Notes under the pieces: model-generated | Database searches by the model: none | The model's input: the letters and a program-made list of their open reading frames with translations, nothing else | Told to the model about the DNA's origin: nothing | Translations under genes and position numbers: made by a program | In this document: positions 25,977 through 34,105 of the stretch, piece after piece | Position numbering within the stretch: the stretch's first letter is position 1 | Layout: each line of letters begins with the position of its first letter | Source of the DNA: Paenibacillus sp. 32352 | GTDB taxonomy: Bacteria > Bacillota > Bacilli > Paenibacillales > NBRC-103111 | Length of the DNA stretch: 64,000 nt | Assembly (NCBI RefSeq): GCF_002042965.1 | Contig: NZ_MZNT01000007.1 | Coordinates: 1-64,000 of the forward strand | Direction of reading: 5' to 3'

Positions 25977-26429
25977 TCATCCGCTAAACGTTTTAATTTG
26001 AATAAACATCTTGATTTCACTTCCGCTATCTTCACCCTTAAATCGGTCGTCGTATACCTCGTAACAAACAATATCAAATTGTTCATAATGATTTGTACCG
26101 AGCCAATTCATGAGTTTTTCAAACGTTTCGTTTATTTTACTTAAAGGTCCTTGGTGAGTTGCTGCTGCATATTGACCTGCAGGAATTATATACGAAGACA
26201 TTCCTGCAGGCACCCTGCTTGCTGTTGCAGCTTCAACTCCGGCAAGATAGCCATGTTCATTACGCTTGATTAACCCAATGGTTTCAGATGGATTCATCCT
26301 TTCATCTATCTCATCTAACCTGTTGAATAAGGCGTGCCAGACCTCTTTAGGGTCGGCAGGCTGACCGATGGTACCTATGCCGATAATCTTACGTTCCGGA
26401 AATTCAACCAATCTCGGTGCAAGGCTCAA
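25977..26429 (-). CDS. GyrI-like effector-binding domain protein
   Basis: A 150-aa stand-alone GyrI-like (AraC effector-binding) domain: LVEFPERKIIGIGTIG at the start, GYLAGVEAATASRVPAGMSSYIIPAGQYAAATHQGP in the middle and FDIVCYEVYDDRFK near the end. These domains bind hydrophobic small molecules; free-standing versions act as scavengers or hydrolases in some bacteria. It starts with TTG after GAGGAG. No DNA-binding domain is present. Cellular role unknown. Confidence 0.82.
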   Translation of the reverse strand: MSLAPRLVEFPERKIIGIGTIGQPADPKEVWHALFNRLDEIDERMNPSETIGLIKRNEHGYLAGVEAATASRVPAGMSSYIIPAGQYAAATHQGPLSKINETFEKLMNWLGTNHYEQFDIVCYEVYDDRFKGEDSGSEIKMFIQIKTFSG

Positions 26430-26539
26430 TGCAAATCATCTCCTCTAATCATCTATCAAAATGGAATCAGACCATAAACGGCTAGCTCCCTGCCACAAGC
26501 ATCATGCTTCATTGGGAAACTGATTCCTATCGAGCCAGG

Positions 26540-26944
26540 TTAATTCTTTGATCTTAACAGCTGCTCTATTTGTGCTTTCATTTCATCGTTGTGAATATAA
26601 TAATGACCGCCAATGCTATTGGGCGTAAATCCAAGCTTCAGTTCTTTATTTTCAAATAATGACACCGCATATAGGAAGCCGCTGCGATCTTCTTGATTTG
26701 GGTCAGGAATCAATTCTATATGACGAACGCTATCTATCCATGCCTGTACTTGTTCCCTGTCCGTAAAGGATTTGCGTTTACCGCTTGATCCGTCAGTAAT
26801 CTCAATGGTATCCACTTTGGAAATGTCACCGTTATAAAATTCAGATAGCTTTTTGACCGATAGATGTTCCTTTTTTCCGCATCCTGCAGCGATAACAGAA
26901 AATGAAAGAAGGATCACTACGGTTATTAAACGTATTCTCTTCAT
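26540..26944 (-). CDS. small lipoprotein of unknown function
   Basis: A 134-aa protein with a signal peptide ending in the lipobox VIAAGC, so it should be anchored outside the membrane. The mature part has two or three short beta-rich segments (VDTIEITDGSSGKRKSFTD, LKLGFTPNSIGGHYYI) reminiscent of small lipoproteins made next to sporulation or stress genes in Bacillaceae, but I cannot assign a family. GGGGTGG precedes the ATG. Confidence 0.8.
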   Translation of the reverse strand: MKRIRLITVVILLSFSVIAAGCGKKEHLSVKKLSEFYNGDISKVDTIEITDGSSGKRKSFTDREQVQAWIDSVRHIELIPDPNQEDRSGFLYAVSLFENKELKLGFTPNSIGGHYYIHNDEMKAQIEQLLRSKN

Positions 26945-27020
26945 AGTACGCCACCCCTTTACATATAAGGACGTTCAAAAGGTAAAATTCGTTTCGAATC
27001 TTTCGGCTGCGGGATAAAAT

Positions 27021-27061
27021 AAAAAACCAGTAGAAGATGAATACATTCCTCTCCTGGTTTT
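27021..27061 (-). terminator. intrinsic terminator of the TPP-enzyme gene
   Basis: AAAACCAG (27023-27030) pairs with CTGGTTTT (27054-27061), followed on the minus strand by TTTTTATTTT. It begins a few bases beyond the stop codon of the TPP-dependent enzyme. Confidence 0.8.
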
Positions 27062-27066
27062 CTATA

Positions 27067-28731
27067 TCAAAGCTTTGTATGAGGGACTACCGCTGCTTGA
27101 ATCTGAACATCGAGAATGCAAGGCTTACGCTGCTCCAATGCGGAACGCAGCTCCTGCTCTAACTGCTGTGAAGTCTGCACTTGCCGTCCCATACCGCCGC
27201 AAGCCTCGGCAATCTTCGCAAAATCAGGGTTAACCAGCACGCTGCCTAGCGTCTGGAGTCCCGCTGTCTCCATCCTGTTCTTTTCCATCGCATAGGAACC
27301 ATTATTCATGATCAAAACAACGATTGGCAGCCCCAGCTGAACCGCGGTTTGGAACTCCATTAACGTCTGTACGACTCCGCCATCCCCCACAACCGCAATA
27401 ACCTGCCGGTCCGGATACTCTAACTGAGCTGCAATGGCCGCGGGAAGTCCAAAGCCTAATGTACGCCATCGACCGGAAATGAGAAACTCCTGCTGCTTCG
27501 CTTGAAACACCCGGTTCAACCAGAGCGTATGGTCGCCGGTATCTACAGCAATGATCGCATTTGGAGCTGCCAGGTTGGAAAGGGTATGAATCACACGCTG
27601 CGGAGCCATCGGAGCAGTCTCCTGCTGCGTCTCTTGAACGATTGTTGCTTTCCAGCTTTCCGTTACTTCTTTTATCCGCAGCTTCCATGCGTCACGCGCA
27701 GCGCCGGTTGGTACAGCCATCTGCAGCAGTTTGGGCACGATTTGTTTTAGATCTCCTACAAGCCCCATCGCTATTTCATGACCGATTCCCATCTGGACAG
27801 GTGACTTGTCAATCTGCAGAATACGCGGCTGCTTGGGAGTATAGCCCTCCGGCCACCAGGTTCCGCCTAATATGACTATCAAATCACTTTCATCCAGAAG
27901 TATAGTCGATGCTTCACTGCCTGCCTGTCCCAGCCCTCCGGAGTAGAGCTCATGATTATTTGGAAAAAAGGAGCGCGCTGTGTAGGTGGTGACAACGGCC
28001 GCTTGAACTGCCTCGGCAAGCTGTTGGATTTGAGCCGCGGAGTCCTGTGCACCACGGCCAAGCAGGAAAAGAGGACGCTGAGCCCCTTGTAGCATGTCAG
28101 CAGCTTCCTTGATCTTCCCTTCAGGTGTCAGAAGCTCTTGATGCAGGTGTTCGGGATAGCCCTTTACCTTCCCTTGAACCTTCAAGGTATACAGATCCTT
28201 AGGAATAGATAGATGGGTTACTGCTCCAAACATCTTCGCTCTTATCAAACATTCCTGCAAGATTTCCGGCAGTGCATCGGGATGGGCAAGCAGCTCGGAT
28301 TTCTCAGCAATTGGACTTATGAGCTGCTGTTGATTGATGTATTGCTTGGTATGCGTACCTATGTGCGGTTCATCGACCTGTCCTGTCAGCACCAGTACAC
28401 CTGCATGATCCATTGCGGCGTCTGCAAGACCATTGATCAGGTTGGCTATGCCGGGGCCGCTGGTGGCCAGACACACAGCCACTCTTCCCGTCAGCTTGGC
28501 TTCTGCGGATGCCATCAGAGCCGCACTTCCCTCGTGCTTGCAAGCAATGTATTGGATCTTGCTCTGCTTGGCCAGAGCATCCAATAAATACAAATTTGCA
28601 TCACCGATAACCCCGAAGATTCGTTTTACGCCCCATACGGCAAGCTGCTCTAGTATATATTGAGCAACTGTCAGCACGTTGGCAGACAGGGTCTTATTTT
28701 GATTTGCAGGATCCAAGACGGATAGAGACAT
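27067..28731 (-). CDS. thiamine pyrophosphate-dependent enzyme, pyruvate oxidase/acetolactate synthase-like
   Basis: A 554-aa cytosolic TPP enzyme with the three-domain plan of the pyruvate oxidase/acetolactate synthase family. The catalytic glutamate is E67 (CKHEGSAALMA), the central domain has LGRGAQDSA, and the TPP/Mg motif is VVGDGGVVQTLMEFQTA followed by NNGSYAMEKNRM. It resembles YdaP/SpxB-type pyruvate oxidases more than anabolic IlvB, and no regulatory IlvN subunit is nearby. Reaction is therefore likely pyruvate decarboxylation or oxidation to acetyl phosphate, but a different 2-oxo acid cannot be excluded. AAGGGGTG precedes the ATG; it is a single-gene unit. Confidence 0.85.
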   Translation of the reverse strand: MSLSVLDPANQNKTLSANVLTVAQYILEQLAVWGVKRIFGVIGDANLYLLDALAKQSKIQYIACKHEGSAALMASAEAKLTGRVAVCLATSGPGIANLINGLADAAMDHAGVLVLTGQVDEPHIGTHTKQYINQQQLISPIAEKSELLAHPDALPEILQECLIRAKMFGAVTHLSIPKDLYTLKVQGKVKGYPEHLHQELLTPEGKIKEAADMLQGAQRPLFLLGRGAQDSAAQIQQLAEAVQAAVVTTYTARSFFPNNHELYSGGLGQAGSEASTILLDESDLIVILGGTWWPEGYTPKQPRILQIDKSPVQMGIGHEIAMGLVGDLKQIVPKLLQMAVPTGAARDAWKLRIKEVTESWKATIVQETQQETAPMAPQRVIHTLSNLAAPNAIIAVDTGDHTLWLNRVFQAKQQEFLISGRWRTLGFGLPAAIAAQLEYPDRQVIAVVGDGGVVQTLMEFQTAVQLGLPIVVLIMNNGSYAMEKNRMETAGLQTLGSVLVNPDFAKIAEACGGMGRQVQTSQQLEQELRSALEQRKPCILDVQIQAAVVPHTKL

Positions 28732-28828
28732 GGAATCACCCCTTCACGATTGTAATTGCAATCGCTTTGTAGGTTTTCCCAACCTGCACACCCCCATTCA
28801 ATGCTTAGATGGACAAGACAACGGAGTA

Positions 28829-28873
28829 TTTACAGAATTCGTTCAAAAAGCTATAATTTGATCAATTGATCAA
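28829..28873 (+). promoter_or_regulatory. promoter with palindromic operator for the membrane protein/YqeB/TetR operon
   Basis: -35 TTTACA (28829-28834), exact 17-bp spacer, -10 TATAAT (28852-28857), followed at once by the perfect 16-bp palindrome TTGATCAATTGATCAA (28858-28873) across the start site. The last gene of the operon is a TetR repressor, so autoregulation through this palindrome is likely. Confidence 0.75.
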
Positions 28874-28917
28874 TATTTTGTACGATTAATCAGTATTTAT
28901 TTGAAGGAGGATTGGTT

Positions 28918-29880
28918 TTGTCCAGAATTCGGCGATTTGCTCCTGTGCTTGGTTTACTTTTGTTAGCTCCATGGGTAGGAGAATTTTTACTTGGGACCAG
29001 TCCAATTCAAAACATGGCAGCCGCTTTGGTACTGCTTTTGCCAATGTATGGCGGAGGCGCATTACTAATTCGGGAAACGGCTCGCCGATTAGGCCGCGGC
29101 TGGCCTACAATGCTCTTTTTTGGCGCAGCATATGGTATTATTCAAGCTTGTCTAATTGATCAATCCCTTTTTAACATCACATATTTCGATACTCAATTGA
29201 ACAGAATTGCTGCCCCTATTCCCTTAGTTGGGATCAGCGCCTATGACTTACTATCTTATGTCGGAGGCCATGTAATTTGGAGCATGGGCGTGCCTATCGC
29301 AATTATAGAGATGTTGACTCCTTCAAGAAGAGTAACACCTTGGTTAGGAAATAAAGGTCTGTTCAGCATCGGTATTTTGTATTTGTTTGGTTGTGCAATT
29401 GTATTTTCCTTTACCTACATGGAGCAGAGGTTTATCGCTTCAGTGTTACAGCTGGCAGGTGCTGCCATGGGTGCATTCCTAATTATCTTGATCGGTGTTT
29501 TTCTCAAGAAAAACAAAAGAACAGCTTATGAGTCGAAAGCTTTAATAAAGCCACTTCACCTGGGAATTGGGTCATTTGCGGCTTCCAGCCTATTTTTCTC
29601 CAAACCGGAAAATTGGGGCGGTGTAATATGGGGTGTTTGCATTCTCTTACTTTCGTGGATACTCATAAGCCGTTGGTCAAGTCATCGGGAATGGAGCATT
29701 CAACACCACTTCGCAATAATTACGGGTGCTTTGCTCACCTATGCATGGGGCGGCTTTGCCATGACTTTACTTTTATGGCCGGATAACACTTGGGCTTGGA
29801 TCGGTAATGTGATCTTTGCTCTGATGGCCATTGCACTACTGACTGTAACGATAAAAAGAATACACAATCCAATCCACTAA
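28918..29880 (+). CDS. polytopic membrane protein of unknown function
   Basis: A protein of about 320 aa with roughly nine hydrophobic segments and no signal peptide. It begins MSRIRRFAPVLGLLLLAPWV and has GEFLLGTSPIQN and RETARRLGRGWP, but no catalytic motif I recognise. The TTG at 28918 is 7 nt after GGAGG; the TTG at 28912 is too close to the site. First gene of a three-gene operon with a YqeB-like membrane protein and a TetR regulator, behind a palindromic operator. An envelope or efflux role is possible but nothing in the sequence shows it. Confidence 0.85.
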   Translation: MSRIRRFAPVLGLLLLAPWVGEFLLGTSPIQNMAAALVLLLPMYGGGALLIRETARRLGRGWPTMLFFGAAYGIIQACLIDQSLFNITYFDTQLNRIAAPIPLVGISAYDLLSYVGGHVIWSMGVPIAIIEMLTPSRRVTPWLGNKGLFSIGILYLFGCAIVFSFTYMEQRFIASVLQLAGAAMGAFLIILIGVFLKKNKRTAYESKALIKPLHLGIGSFAASSLFFSKPENWGGVIWGVCILLLSWILISRWSSHREWSIQHHFAIITGALLTYAWGGFAMTLLLWPDNTWAWIGNVIFALMAIALLTVTIKRIHNPIH

Positions 29881-29918
29881 ATTCAAAAATGCTTCTTAAA
29901 AAAGGGGGTAAGAAACTC

Positions 29919-30647
29919 TTGTTCAAATCTCAACAGAGCAACAAGCATATTACGATTATTGGATTAACGCCGTTTGAACGCATTTTTCTGCTGATTGCTC
30001 CACCTGCTGCAGGACTTATTGTGGGGTATTTCTTACCATCAATCGCTGATTGGGCTGCGGGATTGCCTTGGTTTCCCTTTCAGGGGCCTTTGAAGCTGGT
30101 CGCTTCAATTCAAGAGATCTGGCTTACCGCAGTAACGACTATTTTAGGTTTTATTGCAGGTATGTGGCTTTCTGCTGAGGCGATTAAAGACAGCCTTATC
30201 ATCACTGTTTCTGATGAAGAAGTAATTTTGAACATTGCGGATTCGACTCACCGCTATTCCAGATCTGATATCGCTTCGATGTTTATTGACGGCAAGGAGC
30301 TTGTCCTTCTTGGAAATGCCGGTCAAGAACTAGCACGAGAACGTTATGAATCGACGCCTGCCAAAATAGCAGATGCATTCGTCAAGCACCGTTATTCATG
30401 GTCGTTTGATGGGGACCCATATGAGGCAGAATATCGTCTTTGGGTGGATCATACGCCAGATTTATCGCCAGCCTTGAACGCTCTACTAAGGGCTCGTAAT
30501 CAAGCATTGCAAAAGAAAGACATGGAATCTGCTAAAGAAATGCAATGCGAAGCTAGTAAACTTGGTATAATAGTAAAAGATAAAGGGAAGTTTCAATACT
30601 GGAGAAACCCAGGCAAGACCCACGAGGTGAGGTACGATGAGAAATAA
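29919..30647 (+). CDS. YqeB-like membrane protein with PH-like domain
   Basis: A protein of about 242 aa resembling B. subtilis YqeB: two transmembrane segments in residues 10-95 (ERIFLLIAPPAAGLIVGYFLP and a second near TTILGFIAGMWL), a PH-like beta domain (about 95-155, VSDEEVILNIADSTHRYSR) and a helical C-terminus (LNALLRARNQALQKKD). TTG 29919 follows AAGGGGG and gives the family's usual length; the frame is open ten codons upstream. Function of YqeB is unknown. It overlaps the TetR gene by 11 bp. Confidence 0.8.
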   Translation: MFKSQQSNKHITIIGLTPFERIFLLIAPPAAGLIVGYFLPSIADWAAGLPWFPFQGPLKLVASIQEIWLTAVTTILGFIAGMWLSAEAIKDSLIITVSDEEVILNIADSTHRYSRSDIASMFIDGKELVLLGNAGQELARERYESTPAKIADAFVKHRYSWSFDGDPYEAEYRLWVDHTPDLSPALNALLRARNQALQKKDMESAKEMQCEASKLGIIVKDKGKFQYWRNPGKTHEVRYDEK

Positions 30648-31254
30648 CAAAAAAGATGAAAAAAAATCTTTCATTTCCGAGGCCAGGCGCGAGCAAATCT
30701 TTGATGCGGTCATTATGACACTGGATGAGATCGGTTATATCCACGCCAGCATGGCCCAGATAGCAAAAAAAGCTGGGATTAGCACCGCATTAATTTCATA
30801 CCATTTTCGAGACAAAAACGATTTGATGGACTATACCTTGATGAAGCTTCTCTCCGATATGTCTTCCTATGTTCTGGAACGTACGAACGCATCATCGACC
30901 CCTAGCGATAAGCTCCGCGCCTATATCGAAGCAAGTATTGCTTATCATATAGAAAAGCCAAAATACAATATTGCTCTGATTGAGATTATATTCCATGCCC
31001 GGACGCTCGATAACATACCCTATTATAAGCTGGACGACGATGAAGAGAATCCTTTGGATAGAGAACTGCAACAGATACTACTTGATGGTCAGGAGACAAA
31101 GGATTTTGGCAAGTTCAATGTTATGGTGACGGCAAGCGCAATTCGTGGCTCCATTGACGAATATATATTTAATAAGAAGCTGATCGGCACTATCGATCCG
31201 CAATCCTACAGTACCGAGCTCGTGAATCTGTTCAACCGTGCGGTCATGAGATGA
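30637..31254 (+). CDS. TetR family transcriptional regulator
   Basis: A 205-aa repressor with the TetR helix-turn-helix at about 14-60 (RREQIFDAVIMTLDEIGYIH, MAQIAKKAGISTALISYHFRDKNDLM) and a variable ligand-binding C-terminal domain. It overlaps the YqeB-like gene by 11 bp, showing co-transcription. The palindrome TTGATCAATTGATCAA at the operon promoter is the best candidate for its operator. Ligand unknown. Confidence 0.92.
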   Translation: MRNNKKDEKKSFISEARREQIFDAVIMTLDEIGYIHASMAQIAKKAGISTALISYHFRDKNDLMDYTLMKLLSDMSSYVLERTNASSTPSDKLRAYIEASIAYHIEKPKYNIALIEIIFHARTLDNIPYYKLDDDEENPLDRELQQILLDGQETKDFGKFNVMVTASAIRGSIDEYIFNKKLIGTIDPQSYSTELVNLFNRAVMR

Positions 31255-31306
31255 AGACAGATAGATGTAGACCAACATCACTTCCATACTCCACATGAGT
31301 CCATAA

Positions 31307-31432
31307 GCGTTTAGCGTGGGAACCCCCGAACAGGCCGCGGCTGCCATATACAATAAAAGTAACTTCGCCGTTTGGCAAAACGGCAGCATCTTAGACTATG
31401 GCGGCCGCATCGAGGCCCAGACTGAGCTTTAG
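31307..31432 (+). pseudogene. possible coding remnant
   Basis: The frame between a TAA at 31304 and a TAG at 31430 reads like real protein (AAAAIYNKSNFAVWQNGS, then LDYGGRIEAQTEL) but has no plausible start signal upstream, apart from a GTG at 31316 without a ribosome binding site. It may be the C-terminal scrap of a lost gene. I could not assign a family. Confidence 0.25.
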
Positions 31433-31457
31433 GTTACTATAAATGGTCAACGATATA

Positions 31458-31486
31458 TTGAAGGATACATGTGAATTTCGAATACT
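31458..31486 (+). promoter_or_regulatory. possible promoter of the 43-aa membrane peptide
   Basis: -35 TTGAAG (31458-31463), exact 17-bp spacer, -10 AATACT (31481-31486). It ends about 30 bp before the TTG start at 31518, a sensible spacing, but the -10 matches the consensus in only four positions. Confidence 0.35.
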
Positions 31487-31517
31487 TTGAATCTAGCTCG
31501 AAAGGTGGAGCGTAGAA

Positions 31518-31649
31518 TTGAAAGCTTTTTTTATAAAATTGTACTCTGAATATTTACTAATCCCCCGAGCGGTCCGTTTATTGTTTTTATGGGGGTGGAT
31601 TATTTTATTTATATTTGCTGGTTATACATTCCATTGGTTTATTTTTTAA
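31518..31649 (+). CDS. possible 43-aa membrane peptide
   Basis: A 43-codon frame starting with TTG 7 nt after AAAGGTGGAG. The peptide has a basic N-terminus (MKAFFIKLYSEYLLIPRAVR) and one long hydrophobic helix (about 21-43, ending HWFIF), so it would insert in the membrane. The frame has its own weak promoter-like sequence. No family recognised; it stands between the TetR gene and the convergent WYL regulator. Support is initiation signals plus a transmembrane pattern, and there is no homology evidence. Confidence 0.45.
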   Translation: MKAFFIKLYSEYLLIPRAVRLLFLWGWIILFIFAGYTFHWFIF

Positions 31650-31679
31650 GTTTCATTCATTATCTGAGGTCCTACTCGT

Positions 31680-32621
31680 TCATTGGTATCGGGCAAGCAG
31701 TTCTGTAAGCTTCTCCTTTATAGCATCCTTTAATTCTGCGGGCTCCTTCAGAACAGCCTCATTCCCAAGCGCAATGAAGAATTCTGTGTAAAAGCCAATA
31801 TCGCCGCGGGATACCTGCGAATCGAGCACCCCGCTTCCATCCTCCAGCACACGAAGCATGGGAGCGGCCCAAAGCTCACCTTCGCATCGCTGGACACCTG
31901 CACGGCTTAACTCCGCATACAAGCGGATCGGCTCTCTAGGTTGGGCATACTCCCGCCGGCTTAGCCGGACTTCACCTAGATCGAGCGGCTCCGTGGTTTC
32001 GTCGTGGACTGCTTCGCTAATCCGATCACATCGAAATACACGGAAGCCTTGCCGGAGAAAGCAGTATGCCGTACAGTACCAAAAGCCGTTGTTTGCATAA
32101 ATACAAACCGGTTGGATCCGGCGGCTGCTCTCGCCCTCTTCCTTCGACTTGTACACAACAAGCAGCACCTTCCGATGAATCGCAGCGTCCAGAAGACTTG
32201 CCAAGCAAGGAGCCTCACCTCGCCTTGTCGGCGTAATGAAGTCTACACGGTCCTTCATGCTGTCGATACGGTCTCTGACATCCCCTGGCATATAGTGGTA
32301 GAACTTACTTAGTGCCGAAGCCGATTCCGCTTCGAATGGAAGCGAGGAATAATGGCGCAGGGCATGTACGGCAAAAAACATGGCTACCGCCTCCCCTTCC
32401 GTAAAGGCGATCGGCGGCAGTACCCTCTCCCTTACCACTTGATAACCTCCGTGCGGCCCTACTTCCGAATAGAGCGGAACCCCAAGCTCGCTCAACTCCT
32501 GCAAATCCCTCAAAATCGTACGCTTCGATACGCCGAATTCGTCGGCCAGCTCCTGAACCTTGAATCTCCGCTTTCGGTTCACGGTTAGCATCAATTCCAT
32601 CAATCTTTTGGATTTGGGCAT
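31680..32621 (-). CDS. WYL-domain helix-turn-helix regulator, YafY-like
   Basis: A 313-aa regulator: N-terminal HTH_11 (about 2-58, KVQELADEFGVSKRTILRDL), then a WYL domain (about 130-215, with HRKVLLVVYKSKEEG) and a C-terminal WCX-like region. WYL regulators sense small molecules or nucleic acids. The ATG at 32621 is 8 nt after AAAGG; the frame is open 17 codons further. It is divergent from an MFS efflux gene, with a TGACA-N5-TGTCA dyad between them, and probably controls it. Confidence 0.88.
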   Translation of the reverse strand: MPKSKRLMELMLTVNRKRRFKVQELADEFGVSKRTILRDLQELSELGVPLYSEVGPHGGYQVVRERVLPPIAFTEGEAVAMFFAVHALRHYSSLPFEAESASALSKFYHYMPGDVRDRIDSMKDRVDFITPTRRGEAPCLASLLDAAIHRKVLLVVYKSKEEGESSRRIQPVCIYANNGFWYCTAYCFLRQGFRVFRCDRISEAVHDETTEPLDLGEVRLSRREYAQPREPIRLYAELSRAGVQRCEGELWAAPMLRVLEDGSGVLDSQVSRGDIGFYTEFFIALGNEAVLKEPAELKDAIKEKLTELLARYQ

Positions 32622-32656
32622 CCTAACCATCCTTTTTTTCAAATCAAAAAAGTTTA

Positions 32657-32671
32657 TGACATGTATTGTCA
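32657..32671. promoter_or_regulatory. candidate operator of the WYL regulator
   Basis: TGACA (32657-32661) and TGTCA (32667-32671) form a perfect inverted repeat with a 5-bp spacer in the 105-bp divergent intergenic region. It is a candidate shared operator for both genes. Confidence 0.4.
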
Positions 32672-32726
32672 CTATTATGCCTTAAGATGAACTCAGCATA
32701 CAACATAAAATCTTTAGGAGTGATAG

Positions 32727-33899
32727 ATGATGCGCAAGTTTACAATGTTATTCTTTTTAATTATGTTCATGATCGGAACCGACACGTTCCTGATCTCTCC
32801 CTTGCTTCCGACGCTGCAGAAGGAATTCTCCGTCTCGACGGGCGTCGCCGGCTGGATGATTGGCTCTTATACTCTCGGCTCGGCCATATTTGCCTTGATC
32901 GCCGGACCCTTGTCCGACGGCTGGAACCGTCGAACCGTCTTGTTAAGCGGCCTGCTTGGATTCTCCCTCACAACGATTCTGTGCGGCTTTGCTGACAGCT
33001 TCTGGATGATGTGCCTGTTTCGCTTCCTGGCTGGCGTCAGTGCAGCCTTCACAGCCCCGCAAGTGTGGGCTTCCATCCCTGCGGTGATGCCGGCATCCAG
33101 CATATCGAGAACGATGGGAGTGGCTTTCTCGGGACTGGCTGCTTCTCAGGCTCTAGGAGTACCGATCGGAAGTTGGCTGGCGGTGACCCACTGGTCGGTG
33201 CCGTTTTGGACGATTGGGATCGCTTCACTGCTGCTGGCTGCTGCCGCTTTCTTCTTGCTGCCTGCTATGAAGCCAAGTGCGCACCATGGCAGTACCTCCA
33301 TTCTCGCCCGATATGTCCCTCTAATTACAAGCAGTAAGGCGAGAAGCGGCTTCCTGGCCTACCTGCTCCTTCATTTGGGCAGCGGGACTGCATTCGCCTT
33401 CGTTGGAAAATGGATGGCCGATCGGTTCTCACTGCCAGTAGGACAGATCGGTACCGTAATGATGTTTCTTGGCCTCGGCACGTTGGTGGGCAGCTTGGTT
33501 AGTTCGGCGGTAACTCGAAAGCTGGGCCATGTAAGGATCGTTATCACGGGCATGCTCTTGCTCGTGATCCTTTACACGGCGGCACCCCATTTAACAAACG
33601 TGCCGGTAGTAGCAAGCGTATATCTAGTCATCTTTGCGACGCTCGGAGTTATTTTCCCAATTGTGATGGAAGCTCTCACCTCACTTAACGCCTCGATTCG
33701 GGGTACGATCTCGAGCCTCGCCAACTCGACCATGAATGGAGCGAACACGCTCGGGTCTTGGGTGGCCGGCATCCTCTACGTCCAGTACGGCGGATATTCG
33801 TCTATCGGTATCTTCGCAGCCGTATGCCTTATTCTATCCCTTGGAACGTTCATGATCGGCGGCTTATTATGGAGGAATGCGGAGAGGGCTGTACAGTAA
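32727..33899 (+). CDS. MFS drug:H+ antiporter-like transporter
   Basis: A 390-aa, 12-segment MFS protein of the DHA1 type. It begins MMRKFTMLFFLIMFMIGTDTFL, has GPLSDGWNRRTVL (motif A, helices 2-3) and GVSAAFTAPQVWAS. It is likely an exporter of small toxic compounds or sugars. GGAG precedes the tandem ATG. Divergent from the WYL regulator. Substrate cannot be told. Confidence 0.88.
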   Translation: MMRKFTMLFFLIMFMIGTDTFLISPLLPTLQKEFSVSTGVAGWMIGSYTLGSAIFALIAGPLSDGWNRRTVLLSGLLGFSLTTILCGFADSFWMMCLFRFLAGVSAAFTAPQVWASIPAVMPASSISRTMGVAFSGLAASQALGVPIGSWLAVTHWSVPFWTIGIASLLLAAAAFFLLPAMKPSAHHGSTSILARYVPLITSSKARSGFLAYLLLHLGSGTAFAFVGKWMADRFSLPVGQIGTVMMFLGLGTLVGSLVSSAVTRKLGHVRIVITGMLLLVILYTAAPHLTNVPVVASVYLVIFATLGVIFPIVMEALTSLNASIRGTISSLANSTMNGANTLGSWVAGILYVQYGGYSSIGIFAAVCLILSLGTFMIGGLLWRNAERAVQ

Positions 33900-33924
33900 C
33901 CGTAATTGTTTAAAAATCGGGGGC

Positions 33925-33971
33925 GGGATAAAGTTGTTGTCGGTAGTCTTACATGGCAGCAACTTTATCCC
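33925..33971. terminator. 12-bp inverted repeat, terminator-like
   Basis: GGGATAAAGTTG (33925-33936) pairs perfectly with CAACTTTATCCC (33960-33971) around 23 nt. It lies 26 bp beyond the MFS stop codon. No U run follows on the plus strand, so efficiency as an intrinsic terminator is doubtful. Between it and the LysR gene (33972-34105) I see nothing. Confidence 0.45.
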
Positions 33972-34105
33972 TCCTGTCGCTATAAGTTTAAATATCGTAA
34001 AGTTCAAGTCCACGAAATGCCCTTGCGACCATCTTCAACTTGAAGTCTAACACCAAATTTAACCCATGACCCCACTTTGTAGGAGAGTTAAAGAGGCACC
34101 TTTCT

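Noticed and set aside
27067..28731. Anabolic acetolactate synthase (IlvB)
   Set aside because: No IlvN partner or ilv operon is present and the protein is nearer in pattern to pyruvate oxidase-like enzymes; left as a general TPP enzyme call.
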